Below, piece after piece: positions 44,176 to 54,019 of a stretch of 64,000 nt of DNA. The notes below the pieces were generated by a model that made no database searches, was not told where the DNA came from, and saw only the letters and a list, made by a program, of their open reading frames with translations. Position numbers and translations under genes: made by a program. Position 1 is the stretch's first letter. Every line of letters starts with the position of its first letter. Location: the NCBI RefSeq assembly GCF_021538675.1, contig NZ_JAJUKH010000001.1:558001-622000 (forward strand). The letters run 5' to 3'. The stretch is from Paenarthrobacter sp. AR 02. Lineage in GTDB: Bacteria > Actinomycetota > Actinomycetes > Actinomycetales > Micrococcaceae.

Positions 44176-45084
44176 CTACTTGCCCATCCCAAGCGTGAGT
44201 CCCTCGGTCAGCCGGCGACCCAGCCATACATAGATGATGAGCATCGGCAGGACCACGATCACGAGTCCGGCGAACAGTCCGCCCCAGTCAGCCCCGGAGT
44301 ACGTCTGCTGCTGCACGAACGAAATCAGGGCTACTGGCAGGGTGTATTTTTCCGTGGATTGCAGGAGGGTAAGGGCCAGGAGCGTTTCATTCCAATGCGA
44401 GATGACCTGGAGGATGAACGCCGTCAGGATGCCACCTTTGGCGAGCGGCAGCGTAATGCGCCAGAACGTGCCGAACGCTGTGGTCCCATCCAAGGCCGCA
44501 GCTTCCTCCATCTCCAGGGGCAGGGATCGGAAGAACGCCGTCAACAGGAAGACCGTGAACGGCATCGAGACCCCGATATAGACCAGGTTCAACCCGATGA
44601 TGCTGTCGGTCAGGTACACCTTGTTGAGCATGACAAACAGCGGGATCAGGATGACTTGCGCCGGAATGCCCAAGCCCAGGATGAAGTACAGGCTCAGGCC
44701 TCGGGTGAGCCTGTTGTCCACGCGGCTGAGGTAATAGGAGCACGGGGCCGCGATGGCTACCGTCAGGACCGAGGAAACCACAGTGGTCAGCAGGCTGTTC
44801 CACGTTGCGACGGCGAAGTCACCCACGGTCCAGGCACGGACGAAATTCCCGAAATCCAGGGACGTTGGGACACCCCAGGGGTCATCGAGGATGGACCGGG
44901 TGTCACGGAACGCCTGGGCCACCATCCACACCAAGGCAGCGATGCTAATGACGACCACCAGCCACAGCAGTGCTACCCCTGCCCCGCGGACAACGTTGCG
45001 TTCTCCGCGCAGGGCCGGGCTGACCCCACGCCGCCCCCTCCGGCGGATGGACTTTGCAGGGACCAGGAGTTCAACTTCAGTCAT
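44176..45084 (-). CDS. Carbohydrate ABC transporter permease, MalG type
   Basis: A 302-residue inner-membrane permease with about six hydrophobic segments. The cytoplasmic EAA loop that contacts the ATPase is seen as LPLEMEEAAALDGTTAFGTFWRITLPL (conserved EAA and G). It forms the channel with the MalF-type protein encoded 10 bp upstream. No ATPase gene is present in the locus, so a shared MsiK-like ATPase elsewhere is likely, as is common in actinobacteria. Confidence 0.92.
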   Translation of the reverse strand: MTEVELLVPAKSIRRRGRRGVSPALRGERNVVRGAGVALLWLVVVISIAALVWMVAQAFRDTRSILDDPWGVPTSLDFGNFVRAWTVGDFAVATWNSLLTTVVSSVLTVAIAAPCSYYLSRVDNRLTRGLSLYFILGLGIPAQVILIPLFVMLNKVYLTDSIIGLNLVYIGVSMPFTVFLLTAFFRSLPLEMEEAAALDGTTAFGTFWRITLPLAKGGILTAFILQVISHWNETLLALTLLQSTEKYTLPVALISFVQQQTYSGADWGGLFAGLVIVVLPMLIIYVWLGRRLTEGLTLGMGK

Positions 45085-45094
45085 GTCATTTCCT

Positions 45095-46093
45095 CTAGAA
45101 TTCGACGGCGTCCCGCCGCATGGCGCGGCGCAACAGGACCACCAGGACGGAGATCAGGGCAAGGGACAGCACCGCTGACGCTGTTGCCGCGCCATAAGCC
45201 GGCGTTGACTGTCCTGAGAACGCATTGACGTAGGTGTAGACAGCGGCCGTCCAGCTTTGCGTCGGTGGCACACCGGCACCGGAGCTTCCACCGAAGACCC
45301 AGACGATCTCGAAGATCTTCACGGAGGAGATCGTCCACAGCACCGCGCAGGTGCCAAAGACATCCCAGGTCAACGGCAGGATGACGTACCGCAGCCGTTG
45401 GAAGGCCGTGGCTCCGGCCAAGGCGCAGTCCTCGTAGTAATAGGGCGGAATTCGGTCGACACCGGCCATCAGGATGGTGGTGAAGTAACCGGTGGTGGTG
45501 CACACCAGGGTGACCATGATGAGCGGGAAAATGTTGTCCTGCGCCAGCCACTTTGGCGGATCCGTCACGCCCAGCGGAGCCAGGAGGCTGTTGACCATCC
45601 CACCGGGATTGAAGATGAACCCGGCCAGGACGCCGAATACCAGTGCGTTGATGAGGTGCGGGAAGAAGATGACGTTGCGGGCAATCTTCTTCCCCGCCAT
45701 GTCCCGGAGGACCAGCGTCAAGGCGAAGGCAAGGATGAAGATTGCCGCCCCCACTACGAAAAGAAGGAGCAGTGTGTTCCCGAACGAGGAAATGAACAGT
45801 TGGTCGCGGAAGATCCTGCCGTAGTTGTCCAGCCCCACGAATTTCATGGGGCCCGAACCGGCCCACTTATGCAGGCTGATCCATACTGCTCCCAGGGCGG
45901 GGACGATGAACAGCACCGTGTACAGGACGAAGGCAGGACCGACGAAGGGAACCAGCAGTTTCTTGCGCTGCACGTCGATGGAACTTCCGCCGCGTTGGCT
46001 ACCGCGCCGTGATGTGTGCTGAAGCGGTTTTCCGGATTCCGGTCCCCGATCGGCCGTGCGGTTTACCCGGTGATCCTTCAGGCTCAGGCTCAT
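45095..46093 (-). CDS. Carbohydrate ABC transporter permease, MalF type
   Basis: A 332-residue permease with a hydrophilic N-terminus of about 45 residues and six hydrophobic segments; EAA loop YYEDCALAGATAFQRLRYVILPL. ATG 46093 overlaps the stop of the solute-binding protein gene (ATGA), so translation is coupled; AAGGAC precedes it. The frame could begin five codons earlier. Partner of the MalG-type protein downstream. Confidence 0.92.
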   Translation of the reverse strand: MSLSLKDHRVNRTADRGPESGKPLQHTSRRGSQRGGSSIDVQRKKLLVPFVGPAFVLYTVLFIVPALGAVWISLHKWAGSGPMKFVGLDNYGRIFRDQLFISSFGNTLLLLFVVGAAIFILAFALTLVLRDMAGKKIARNVIFFPHLINALVFGVLAGFIFNPGGMVNSLLAPLGVTDPPKWLAQDNIFPLIMVTLVCTTTGYFTTILMAGVDRIPPYYYEDCALAGATAFQRLRYVILPLTWDVFGTCAVLWTISSVKIFEIVWVFGGSSGAGVPPTQSWTAAVYTYVNAFSGQSTPAYGAATASAVLSLALISVLVVLLRRAMRRDAVEF

Positions 46094-47427
46094 CCGTTGT
46101 CCTTCCAATACTGGATCTGGGCGGCCTTCATCTTTCCGACAAACTCATCTGCCGTGCTCTTCCCGAGGAACAGCTCGTCGTCTTTGGGGAAGAAGACCTT
46201 TTCCATGTAACCGGGAAAAGTCACGCCGTCGTTTTGGAGGTGGGTTGCGGGGGCCGCGTCGATGGCCGCCTTGACGGACTCGACGGCGGCTGCAACCGGT
46301 GCGTCCGGCCTGACCGGGAGCACTTTGGCTTCTGTGCCGAGGGCGTTCTGGTACTTGGAGTTGAGCATGAAGGCTGCGAGCCGTTGTGCGGGAACCTGGT
46401 TCTTCGACTTGGCGGGCACTGCGAAGCCGATGAAGTCCACGCGGGCACTTGCTGGCTTATCGCTCATGGCCGGGAACTGGAATGACGAGTATTCGAATCC
46501 CGGGACAGCGTAGGAACCGGTCTCGGTGGGCGTCCAGGAACCGTTGAGCATGAGGGCCGCGTCGCCGTTCGCCCACAGTTGCTGCTGTGCAGGGAACTTG
46601 CTCGCGTTATAGCCACTGTTGAGGTACCCGCCCTTGACCAGGTTTTCTACCTTGCGGGCTGCTTCGAGGACTTCAGGGGCGTCCCAAGCGTCGCCGGACT
46701 TGTCCTCCACCAGTGCTTTGAAACTTCCTGCACCCTTGAGCCGGAGCAGAGATGTCACGAACCATGTGGCGTTGTAACCGGCAATGTCACCGTCCGCGGC
46801 GATGGGAGCTGTCCCGCTTGCCTTCAGCTTGTCCAGTACGTTGATGAATTCATCCCAGGTGGCAGGGGGCTTGTCCTTGAGCTCAGGGTGCTTTGCTGCA
46901 TCAAACCAGATGCCATCCGAGCTGACACTGTAGGGGACCATCCACGGTTGGCCGTCTTCCCCTTTGAAGGCACCGTTGCTGGTGAACTTCTGCGGAATCA
47001 CCTCACTGATTGAAGTGTCATCAACCTTGTAGGAGTACACGGAAGTCAGCGGGCTGGCCTGTCCGGTTTCGCCGATGACGGGCGCGAGTTTGGCCAGTGT
47101 TCCGTCCACCAAATCAGGCACATTGTTGGTGTTCAATGCAGGAACGAGCTTTTCACTATTGCTGCGGCCCTGCCATTGGACGCTGACCTTGGCCCCGGTT
47201 TCCTTTTCGAAGTCGGCGATGGCAGCAGCAATGACCTTTTGCTGTGGCTCACCGTCTTTCCACATTGACCAATAGTTGATGGTCTGCCCGGAAATGGAGC
47301 CGGAGATGTCTACGGTATCCGCCATGGTGGAGGCGTCAGTGGCTCCACCGCAGGCAGTCGTGGTCAGTGCAAGTGCGACGCCCATCAGGGCAGCCAGTGA
47401 GCGAAGATGACGGGCTGGTTTGCCCAT
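46090..47427 (-). CDS. Extracellular sugar-binding lipoprotein of ABC importer
   Basis: A 445-residue family-1 solute-binding protein. The signal peptide ends in the lipobox TTTACGG, giving a membrane-anchored lipoprotein. The mature part shows INYWSMWKDGEPQQKV, PATWDEFINVLDKLK and LWANGDAALMLNGSW, typical of sugar-binding proteins. First gene of the importer operon. ATG 47427 is used (AAAGG upstream); a GTG at 47436 is possible. Two AGGA(A/T)T-type operator copies lie in the divergent region before it. The neighbours (PL8 lyase, sulfatase) suggest an unsaturated or sulfated oligosaccharide as ligand. Confidence 0.92.
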   Translation of the reverse strand: MGKPARHLRSLAALMGVALALTTTACGGATDASTMADTVDISGSISGQTINYWSMWKDGEPQQKVIAAAIADFEKETGAKVSVQWQGRSNSEKLVPALNTNNVPDLVDGTLAKLAPVIGETGQASPLTSVYSYKVDDTSISEVIPQKFTSNGAFKGEDGQPWMVPYSVSSDGIWFDAAKHPELKDKPPATWDEFINVLDKLKASGTAPIAADGDIAGYNATWFVTSLLRLKGAGSFKALVEDKSGDAWDAPEVLEAARKVENLVKGGYLNSGYNASKFPAQQQLWANGDAALMLNGSWTPTETGSYAVPGFEYSSFQFPAMSDKPASARVDFIGFAVPAKSKNQVPAQRLAAFMLNSKYQNALGTEAKVLPVRPDAPVAAAVESVKAAIDAAPATHLQNDGVTFPGYMEKVFFPKDDELFLGKSTADEFVGKMKAAQIQYWKDNG

Positions 47428-47501
47428 GGGGATCACCTTTCGAGAGTGGGGGAACCGGCCGGATGCGGTTCGGTGAGACGACTCTCACAGTCACGGAAAG
47501 C

Positions 47502-47522
47502 AGGATTCAATGAGTACTTCGC
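47502..47522 (-). promoter_or_regulatory. Operator-like site O1
   Basis: AGGATTCAATGAGTACTTCGC; shares AGGA-TCAATGAG with the site before the sulfatase (50197). Confidence 0.4.
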
Positions 47523-47562
47523 AAAGTCTGTTGTTTTCCCGGAATGCTCCACAGAGGATTCG

Positions 47563-47583
47563 AGGGATTAGGCATTTATTCCT
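47563..47583. promoter_or_regulatory. Operator-like site O2
   Basis: On the minus strand AGGAATAAATGCCTAATCC; matches the palindromic site before the PL8 lyase (53971) over AGGAATAAA and the TAATCC/TATTCC end. Located between the importer operon and the Gfo/Idh gene. Confidence 0.5.
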
Positions 47584-47662
47584 CCCTTGATGCTCCCCAA
47601 CAATCAAGGTGATCTGCGCGGGCAGGCATTGCCGCGCTTTGGCTCAGAGCTAAAGAGGGAAA

Positions 47663-48676
47663 TTGATACGACTGGGAATCATTGGTGCCGGTGCCGTGGC
47701 GCACTTCCACGCGGAATCCGCCGGGCGGATCAGCAACGTGGAACTGGCTGCTGTCTGCGATCTGCAACGGGAAGCGGCGGACAAGGTCGCATCACCTTGG
47801 GGCGCCCGCGTATATACGGACTACACGGTAATGTTCCGTGAAGCCGGTCTGGATGCGGTGATCATCAATACCCCACATGGGTTGCATTTAGAGATGGTGC
47901 TGACCGCGGCAGCCCAGGGTTTGCATGTGCTGGTGGAGAAGCCGATGGCCACCACAGTGGTGGACTGCGATCGCATGATCGAGGCCTGCGGCAACGCAGG
48001 GGTGTCCTTGGTGATTGGACAGATCCAGCACTTCCTCCCGGAGAAACTGGCCGTTGAGGAAGTACTGGCTACTGGCGAACTCGGCCGGGTCCTGATGATC
48101 CGCGACTACCGCACTACCGACTACCGGCCCGGCACCCGCCCCGACTGGTTCTTCAGCGAGGCCATGGCTGGCGGCGGGGCGCTGATGAATATCGGCGGCC
48201 ACTGCCTGGACCGCAGCATCTGGTTCGGCGACGCAACCGTCCAGTCGCTGACCGCCTCGACCCTCAAACGCTTCGGGGTTCCTGTAGAAACGGACGGCAC
48301 TATTTCCTTGACGCTCCGCAACGGCGTCCATGTCAGCGTCGTGGTGGTCTCTGATGCCGCCCAACGCATGGATGAGGTGCTCATCGTTTGCGAGCGCGGC
48401 ACAGTCTCCTGCAGCCCCAACCATGGAACCCAGGTCCGGTCCGACGGAAAAACACGGACCGTGTGGGTGCCGAAGCCGGAAGATATCCAGGAGGGCTTCT
48501 TCCGGCAGCTCAGTGACTTCGTCAACGCACTCGACGGCGGATCACCGAAAGTCAGCGTTGAACACGCCCGCCACATTGTGGAAGTGGTCCTGGCGTCCTA
48601 CGAGGCAGCCGCGTCCGGCAACGAAGTGGTGCTGGCATCACCTGCAGATCGCAAGATCCTGAGCCACACCCGCTAA
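47663..48676 (+). CDS. Gfo/Idh/MocA-family oxidoreductase
   Basis: A 337-residue NAD(P)-dependent sugar oxidoreductase: N-terminal Rossmann motif LGIIGAGAVAHFHAES, the EKPMATT motif (catalytic-site Lys of EKP) near residue 92 and GGGALMNIGGHCLD in the C-terminal domain. The start is a TTG at 47663 with GAGG four bases upstream. Divergent from the importer operon, and its 3' end overlaps the convergent sulfatase gene by 4 bp. It probably acts on the sugar taken up by this locus. Confidence 0.88.
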   Translation: MIRLGIIGAGAVAHFHAESAGRISNVELAAVCDLQREAADKVASPWGARVYTDYTVMFREAGLDAVIINTPHGLHLEMVLTAAAQGLHVLVEKPMATTVVDCDRMIEACGNAGVSLVIGQIQHFLPEKLAVEEVLATGELGRVLMIRDYRTTDYRPGTRPDWFFSEAMAGGGALMNIGGHCLDRSIWFGDATVQSLTASTLKRFGVPVETDGTISLTLRNGVHVSVVVVSDAAQRMDEVLIVCERGTVSCSPNHGTQVRSDGKTRTVWVPKPEDIQEGFFRQLSDFVNALDGGSPKVSVEHARHIVEVVLASYEAAASGNEVVLASPADRKILSHTR

Positions 48677-50169
48677 CGGTTCCGCCGGGCCGCGGCCGTG
48701 CCGTCCCAATTGGGAGGAGTGAAAGCCCCCAGGGGATCCTCCAGCACGGTCGCAGTCTGGCCCGCACCGGCTACCGGGAGCCAACTCCCATCCAGCCCGG
48801 GAAGCGCATGGCGTCGGAACCACTCCTGGAGTTGGGCCCTCATACCCGACACCTGGATGGCGTACGCCGGGTCATCCACGAGGTTCGTCCTTTCCTGGGG
48901 GTCTGCCCGCAGGTCGTAAAGTTCGTGGGGACCGAGCGGGTACCGGTGGACGTACTTCCAATCGGTGCTGCGGATCATGCGCACCGGACCGTACTCATCA
49001 AAGACCACGACGGCGCGTCCCCCGGCAGCGTTGGCCGGTCCGTCGTCGGGCTTCACGTTGGTGCCGTTGACTGCCGCCTCCGGCAGTGCGCGAAGCAACC
49101 CCGCGAAGGATTGGCCAGGTCCGTTGTCGAAGGGTTCCGGGTCCAGGCCTGCGAGTTCCAGAACGGTGGCGGCGACATCGTAGGCGGACAGCAGGTCCTC
49201 CCGGACAGCCCCCTGCTGGATCCGGCCGGGGAAGGCGAAGATCGCGGGGACTTTAACGGAGGAGTCGTAGACGTTCTGCGGGTATGTTCCGTTGCCCTTT
49301 CCCCAGATGCCGTGGTGGCCACAGTTGAAGCCGTTGTCGCTGCTGAAGATCACCAGGGTGTTATCCCTGATCCCCAGGTGGTCCAGGTGATCCAGAAGCC
49401 TGCCTATTCCGGCGTCCATGGCACTGACAGCCGCGAAGTATCCCACCAGGGCAGCCCTCACGTCCGGCTCGCCCCCGATCGGTACCCCATCCACGGTGGG
49501 AGTCCATGGGTGGAGGGGTTCCTGGGGACAGCTGGTGAAGTCGCAATGGGCATAAAGCTCTTCAAACTCCGGCGGATGCTGACCTTTCCAGGGCTTGTGG
49601 GGTGCCGTGTAGTTGACGGCAAGGAAGAAGGGCCCGGATTGCTCAACGGCATCGGTGGCGAAGGCGATGGCATCGCGAGTGATCGCATCCGTCAGGTACT
49701 CGGTGACCGTCTCCCGGCTGCTGGAGCCGCCGTCGAACCTGTACATCACCGATCGGTCGTAAGGGCTGCCTCCACCCTGCAGCGCGAACCAGTGGCTGAA
49801 GCCTTTCCGGGGAACATCGTTGGCGCCCAAGTGCCATTTGCCCGAGAGCCCCAGACGGTATCCGGCCTCGGCCAACGCGTCGGTGAAGAGAGGTTGGCCT
49901 TGAAGATAGTCCACCGCTCCCGGGCCTGTTTCCACGCCTGCCAGGTAATCATGGACGCCATGGCGTGAAGGGATACTCCCCGTCATGAGGCTTGCACGGG
50001 CCGGCGAGCAGACGGGCGAGACGCATAAGAAGTTTTCCAGACGTGTGCCGCCTGCCGCGAGGGCGTCCAGGTTTGGCGTATGGATCTCGCTGTTTCCAGC
50101 ACACCCCAAGGCCCAGGCACCCTGGTCGTCGCTGAGGATGAAGATAATATTCGGCTTTTCGTTGGACAC
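48673..50169 (-). CDS. Sulfatase (formylglycine-dependent, type I)
   Basis: A 498-residue sulfate ester hydrolase. The sulfatase signature VSPVCSPARASLMTG contains Cys54-Ser-Pro-Ala-Arg58, where the Cys is converted to formylglycine by a separate enzyme not in the window. Metal ligands are expected at NIIFILSDDQG (Asp14, Asp15) and SSDNGFNCG. No signal peptide is visible, so it would act in the cytoplasm on imported sulfated sugars. GTG start at 50169; an operator-like site lies 28 bp before it. Confidence 0.92.
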   Translation of the reverse strand: MSNEKPNIIFILSDDQGAWALGCAGNSEIHTPNLDALAAGGTRLENFLCVSPVCSPARASLMTGSIPSRHGVHDYLAGVETGPGAVDYLQGQPLFTDALAEAGYRLGLSGKWHLGANDVPRKGFSHWFALQGGGSPYDRSVMYRFDGGSSSRETVTEYLTDAITRDAIAFATDAVEQSGPFFLAVNYTAPHKPWKGQHPPEFEELYAHCDFTSCPQEPLHPWTPTVDGVPIGGEPDVRAALVGYFAAVSAMDAGIGRLLDHLDHLGIRDNTLVIFSSDNGFNCGHHGIWGKGNGTYPQNVYDSSVKVPAIFAFPGRIQQGAVREDLLSAYDVAATVLELAGLDPEPFDNGPGQSFAGLLRALPEAAVNGTNVKPDDGPANAAGGRAVVVFDEYGPVRMIRSTDWKYVHRYPLGPHELYDLRADPQERTNLVDDPAYAIQVSGMRAQLQEWFRRHALPGLDGSWLPVAGAGQTATVLEDPLGAFTPPNWDGTAAARRNR

Positions 50170-50196
50170 CCTTCATTGCTATGTGCCGTGGAAGCG

Positions 50197-50217
50197 AGGA
50201 ATCAATGAGCATTCAGG
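50197..50217. promoter_or_regulatory. Operator-like site O3
   Basis: AGGAATCAATGAGCATTCAGG between the divergent sulfatase and GntR/LacI regulator genes; related to O1, O2 and O4. Confidence 0.45.
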
Positions 50218-50310
50218 ATTACGTCACTAAAAGGCGAAATTAATATCTAAATACTCTCTCTTTGATGCGGCAAGATGGGAGGAATTACCGCCGACACGCG
50301 GAGCCCCAGC

Positions 50311-51492
50311 ATGCCAAGGAAAACACCCGGGCCGGAGCAGGCTGCTCCCGCCTCCGCCACCATCCGCGACACGGCAAAGCAAAACCTGAAGTTCCAGAAC
50401 CTCAGCGACAACCTGCGCAGGGGCATCCTGGCGGGCACTTGGGCTGTTGGCACAAAGCTCCCAACCGAGCAGCAGCTGTCCGTGGAAACCGGCTTGTCCC
50501 TGACCACCGTGCGCAGGGCCTTCGAGGACCTTGTGGACAAGGGGCTCGTCGTCCGGAGGCAAGGCGCCGGGAGCTTCGTGGCTGCACCGCAGCGCTCGCC
50601 AAAGCGTTCGAGATACGTGATTGGCGTCCTCCTGCCCGACACTCAGCTTTATTATCCGCAGGTGCTCCAGGGCATCGAGGAGCATCTGTCGTCCCGCGGT
50701 GCCAGCCTTCAGCTTTCCACGTACCACTACGACTTCACCCGGGAAAACGACAGTATCGAGTTCCTGTTGGACGCCGGCGTGGACGGGCTCATCCTGGTGC
50801 CGACCTTGACCGGCCTGGCCAATCCCCAGCAGCGGGTGGCGGAGCTGATGGCCCTTCCGGTTCCGGTTGTCCTGCTGGAACGCAGCCTGGACGACCTGGG
50901 ACCGGGAGACCGCACCGAACACGTCTGCTCCGATCACCAGGGCGGCGCGTACGACGCCGTCATGCACCTTTATCGCTTGGGTCATCGCAGGATTGGGCTG
51001 CTCACGCGGGCCAACGAAGCCGCACGAAGCAGCAACCCCACCCAGGCCGCGGTAATCGCGGGGTACGCCGCCGCCGTCGAATCATTGGGCTTGGACCACA
51101 AGGGCCACACCATGGCTTTCAGCGCCACCAAGCCGGAATGGGAAGCGGATCAGGCCGAGCACATGTTTCAGCTTCTGTCCGGCAGCGGCGCCACTGCAGC
51201 GTTGGTGTTCGGGGACAGGGAAGCTGCGCTGTTGGAAGGTGCCGCGGCCAGGCACGGTGTCAGGGTTCCGCAGGACCTGGCTTTGGTTTCCTATGACGAC
51301 GAAATGGCCGACCTCGCCCAGGTTCCCCTGACCGCGGTATCACCGGCCAAGCATCGCCTCGGTGTCATGGCAGCAGATGTCCTGTTGCGCCGGCTGACCG
51401 AGGGCGATGCTTGCCCGCTGTACCAGATCCGTTTGCGGCCAAGGATCGTGGTTCGTGATTCCTGTGGGTCCAAAGCAGTCACCCGTCCCTAG
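50311..51492 (+). CDS. GntR/LacI hybrid transcriptional regulator
   Basis: A 393-residue regulator with an N-terminal GntR-type winged helix (LRRGILAGTWAVGTKLPTEQ, then TVRRAFEDLVDKGLVVRRQGAGSFV in two parts) and a LacI/periplasmic-binding sensor domain (VLLPDTQLYYPQVLQGIEEHL, ending DLALVSYDDEMADLAQVPL). This is the AraR architecture, sensing a sugar. Start 50311 has GGAG seven bases upstream; ATG 50275 would add 12 residues. It sits in the middle of the polysaccharide locus and is the likely repressor acting at the AGGAATAA sites. Confidence 0.88.
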   Translation: MPRKTPGPEQAAPASATIRDTAKQNLKFQNLSDNLRRGILAGTWAVGTKLPTEQQLSVETGLSLTTVRRAFEDLVDKGLVVRRQGAGSFVAAPQRSPKRSRYVIGVLLPDTQLYYPQVLQGIEEHLSSRGASLQLSTYHYDFTRENDSIEFLLDAGVDGLILVPTLTGLANPQQRVAELMALPVPVVLLERSLDDLGPGDRTEHVCSDHQGGAYDAVMHLYRLGHRRIGLLTRANEAARSSNPTQAAVIAGYAAAVESLGLDHKGHTMAFSATKPEWEADQAEHMFQLLSGSGATAALVFGDREAALLEGAAARHGVRVPQDLALVSYDDEMADLAQVPLTAVSPAKHRLGVMAADVLLRRLTEGDACPLYQIRLRPRIVVRDSCGSKAVTRP

Positions 51493-51501
51493 CCCCGGGG
51501 C

Positions 51502-53874
51502 CTAGCGGCGGAGCTTGACCACCCGCGCCTGCCCACCAAGGCCGGACATGTCCAGCGTCAGGGTAGTCCTGCCCGAAGCGTCAGTTCCCAGGGTGCCTGC
51601 GCCTTCCACCACGCTTGACCAAGCACCTTCCGGCAAGATCAAAGTAAGGCTGGCGGCCTTTTGCGTTGGTTCGCTGACGGCCAGGCTCAGCATGTTGCCG
51701 TGCCTGGAATACACCAAGCACGCCGGGCCGGAGGCTCCGAGGTCGCCCGCGGTCCCAGGCTTCCAGAACGTCGCTGCAGTGGTCTTTGCAGCCTTGAATT
51801 CCACGGACTGCGCGGTGGCGTCGTTTCGGATCACCACGTACTGCCCGCCCTTGGCAAGCTTGCTGCATTCCTTCGCGGACACTCCCGGGGCCACCAGGTA
51901 GGCATAGCTCTTTGGTGAAGCACCGGCACCGTGGTCAAGGTAGAGGGTGGCGAAATTGCGGTTCTGTACAGTGCTGCTGCCGTTGGTGTTCACTGCCGAC
52001 CAGCTTCCGGAACGGCTTTCCCTGAGCACCGTAAGGGGAGATGAATCCAGCACGGCGTAACCGCCAAACCCTTCCAAGTGGACCCACCGGTCGTCACTCA
52101 GCACAACGGCGTTACCCGTCGTGTCCGCTATGGTGCCCGACGCCGTCGTGAGTGCGTTGGTGCCTTGATGCAGGTTGCGGTGGTCAACGATGCTTTCCAC
52201 CGTGGCACCGGAAGCGGTGGTGATGTCGGCACCAAGGCAAACGGTGACGTCCCCGTCCACGAACCAGGACTTCCGTGCCGACAGTCCGGTCCGGCCCGGA
52301 CCCACTAGATGCTGCCCGACGGCGGCCACGTCACCGAGCGCCGCCGACCCGGTCCACTCGTTCGCCGGAACGGCAGCACCCCATTCGCCTTCTACCTTGT
52401 CCGGCAAGGGCGTGGTGTCCACCGTGGTGCCTGGAAGTCGGTTGTAGTTGGCGGTGGCCCAGAAGGCGTCGTCGTATTGGGCCAGGTCCGAGGTGTAGAA
52501 GTACGTCATGCCGGAACCCGTGTGGTAGCCGCGGTTGTTCTCGCCGTTCCCGCATTCGTACCAGGCGATGCGGTTGCTGGACATGGAAAGCGAAAGCGCC
52601 CAACCACTCCCCCGGTGCATGGTGCGGTCCATGGCCGGGAAGAGCCTGTGCCCGGCCTGTTCAGCCACCGGTGCAACCCCTACGGACTGGAGTTCCTTCA
52701 CCAGCGCGGTCCTTGGCACGCTGGCGCCCTTGAGGATTGGTCTGTACGTATTGCGCGCAATCCACCCTGCGCACAGCCCCCTCCATCGGGCGGCGGTAGC
52801 GGTATCCATTGCGCGGGCGAGGAGGAGAATCGCTTCGATCGCTGATGCCCCCAGGTCGTATCCGGTATTGGCTTCCCGGCTGATGCTCCTGCCTCGCACG
52901 GCATCGGCCATGGCCCCGTTCACCATGACCGGAGCAAATGATCCCTCCACTGCGTCGAAGAAGATACTGCGGGACGGATCCGAAACCTGGAACGCCGTAC
53001 CGCCCAGGAGCGCGAAGAGCTTGGAAAGGCCAGTAAGCAGGACAACCCCATAGGAACCGGTGTAGGGCGTGGTGCTGTGCTGGATGAACGAGCCGTCGTG
53101 GAAGATGCCGTCCCCGCTGGTGACGTACTGCCACACTTGGCTCAAGCCGGCAATGGCGTGCTGGAGCTTGCCCGTGTCTTCTCCGGCCAGGGACCGGATG
53201 ATGATTCCTTGGCACAGGTCCACCCGGTTGGCGCCCACGGAGGTGATCTTGCCGCGCTTCGGTGGAAACTGCAGCCAAGGGTCCGGAACAAAGTGATCTA
53301 TGGCTGCCGAATATGACTGGATCTCAGCCGCGGACAACTCCCCATGAAGCAGGACCATGGCGTCGGCCAAGGCGCGGGGCACGCCGATTTCCCACGACCA
53401 CCAGTTGCCAACTTCTTCCTTGGTGTCGTTATAGCAAAGGGCGTTGGCATCAGCGAGGCCGGCTTTGATGTCAGCCAACACCGAGGCATCTCCGAACACG
53501 GCCGCAGTAGGTGTTGCCCAGGCCGTGGCCAGCTGGGAAAGACGTGTATAGGTGGTGACCATCTCGGCGTCCTTGGCCAGGGACAGGTCCGTGAAAACCG
53601 ATGCACGGCCGGACACCCGGTTGAGCTTTGCCAAGGAATCAGCGGCCTTGCTGTTCAGGGCAGCGATCGCCGCGGCAAAATCCGGATCACCGGCCTGGAT
53701 GACCTTGCGGCCGGTGATCTGGTCCACCCAGCGGTTCCGCAACGCTGCGAACTCCGAGGCATCCGGAGGTGTGTCGGCCCACGCATTTTCGGCAAACATC
53801 GAGCTGACCACTGCTGCGAGGGACAGGGCACCGGCTCCCTGAAGAAGGGTCCGGCGAGGGAATTGAAGTGACAA
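51502..53874 (-). CDS. Polysaccharide lyase family 8 (hyaluronate/chondroitin/xanthan lyase type), Tat-secreted
   Basis: A 790-residue secreted lyase. The N-terminus [20 protein letters not shown] carries a twin-arginine motif and an AWADTP cleavage region. The all-alpha domain holds the PL8 active-site segments: [13 protein letters not shown] (Asn), [18 protein letters not shown] (His and Tyr) and GRSISREAN (Arg); then [20 protein letters not shown], followed by beta-sandwich domains. TTG 53874 is chosen because AGGAG lies seven bases upstream; the open frame to 54135 is not needed. The enzyme cleaves uronic-acid polysaccharides by beta-elimination; which polymer cannot be decided, although the sulfatase nearby would fit a sulfated glycosaminoglycan. 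Confidence 0.88.
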   Translation of the reverse strand: MSLQFPRRTLLQGAGALSLAAVVSSMFAENAWADTPPDASEFAALRNRWVDQITGRKVIQAGDPDFAAAIAALNSKAADSLAKLNRVSGRASVFTDLSLAKDAEMVTTYTRLSQLATAWATPTAAVFGDASVLADIKAGLADANALCYNDTKEEVGNWWSWEIGVPRALADAMVLLHGELSAAEIQSYSAAIDHFVPDPWLQFPPKRGKITSVGANRVDLCQGIIIRSLAGEDTGKLQHAIAGLSQVWQYVTSGDGIFHDGSFIQHSTTPYTGSYGVVLLTGLSKLFALLGGTAFQVSDPSRSIFFDAVEGSFAPVMVNGAMADAVRGRSISREANTGYDLGASAIEAILLLARAMDTATAARWRGLCAGWIARNTYRPILKGASVPRTALVKELQSVGVAPVAEQAGHRLFPAMDRTMHRGSGWALSLSMSSNRIAWYECGNGENNRGYHTGSGMTYFYTSDLAQYDDAFWATANYNRLPGTTVDTTPLPDKVEGEWGAAVPANEWTGSAALGDVAAVGQHLVGPGRTGLSARKSWFVDGDVTVCLGADITTASGATVESIVDHRNLHQGTNALTTASGTIADTTGNAVVLSDDRWVHLEGFGGYAVLDSSPLTVLRESRSGSWSAVNTNGSSTVQNRNFATLYLDHGAGASPKSYAYLVAPGVSAKECSKLAKGGQYVVIRNDATAQSVEFKAAKTTAATFWKPGTAGDLGASGPACLVYSRHGNMLSLAVSEPTQKAASLTLILPEGAWSSVVEGAGTLGTDASGRTTLTLDMSGLGGQARVVKLRR

Positions 53875-53970
53875 GGAGTTGCTCCTAACACTCGTGGATG
53901 GACACGGTCCGGCATCCTTTGGCCGGGGCCCTCCACTGGCTTGGGTTGTAGTCAACGCGAGGAGGAGGGG

Positions 53971-53991
53971 AGGAATAAAGCAGTTATTCCT
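53971..53991 (-). promoter_or_regulatory. Operator-like site O4 (best palindrome of the set)
   Basis: AGGAATAA-agcag-TTATTCCT, perfect 8-bp arms, 97 bp upstream of the PL8 lyase start and 29 bp before the divergent DinB gene. Confidence 0.6.
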
Positions 53992-54019
53992 GTCGGTCCC
54001 CTTCTGTAGAGTGCACAAC

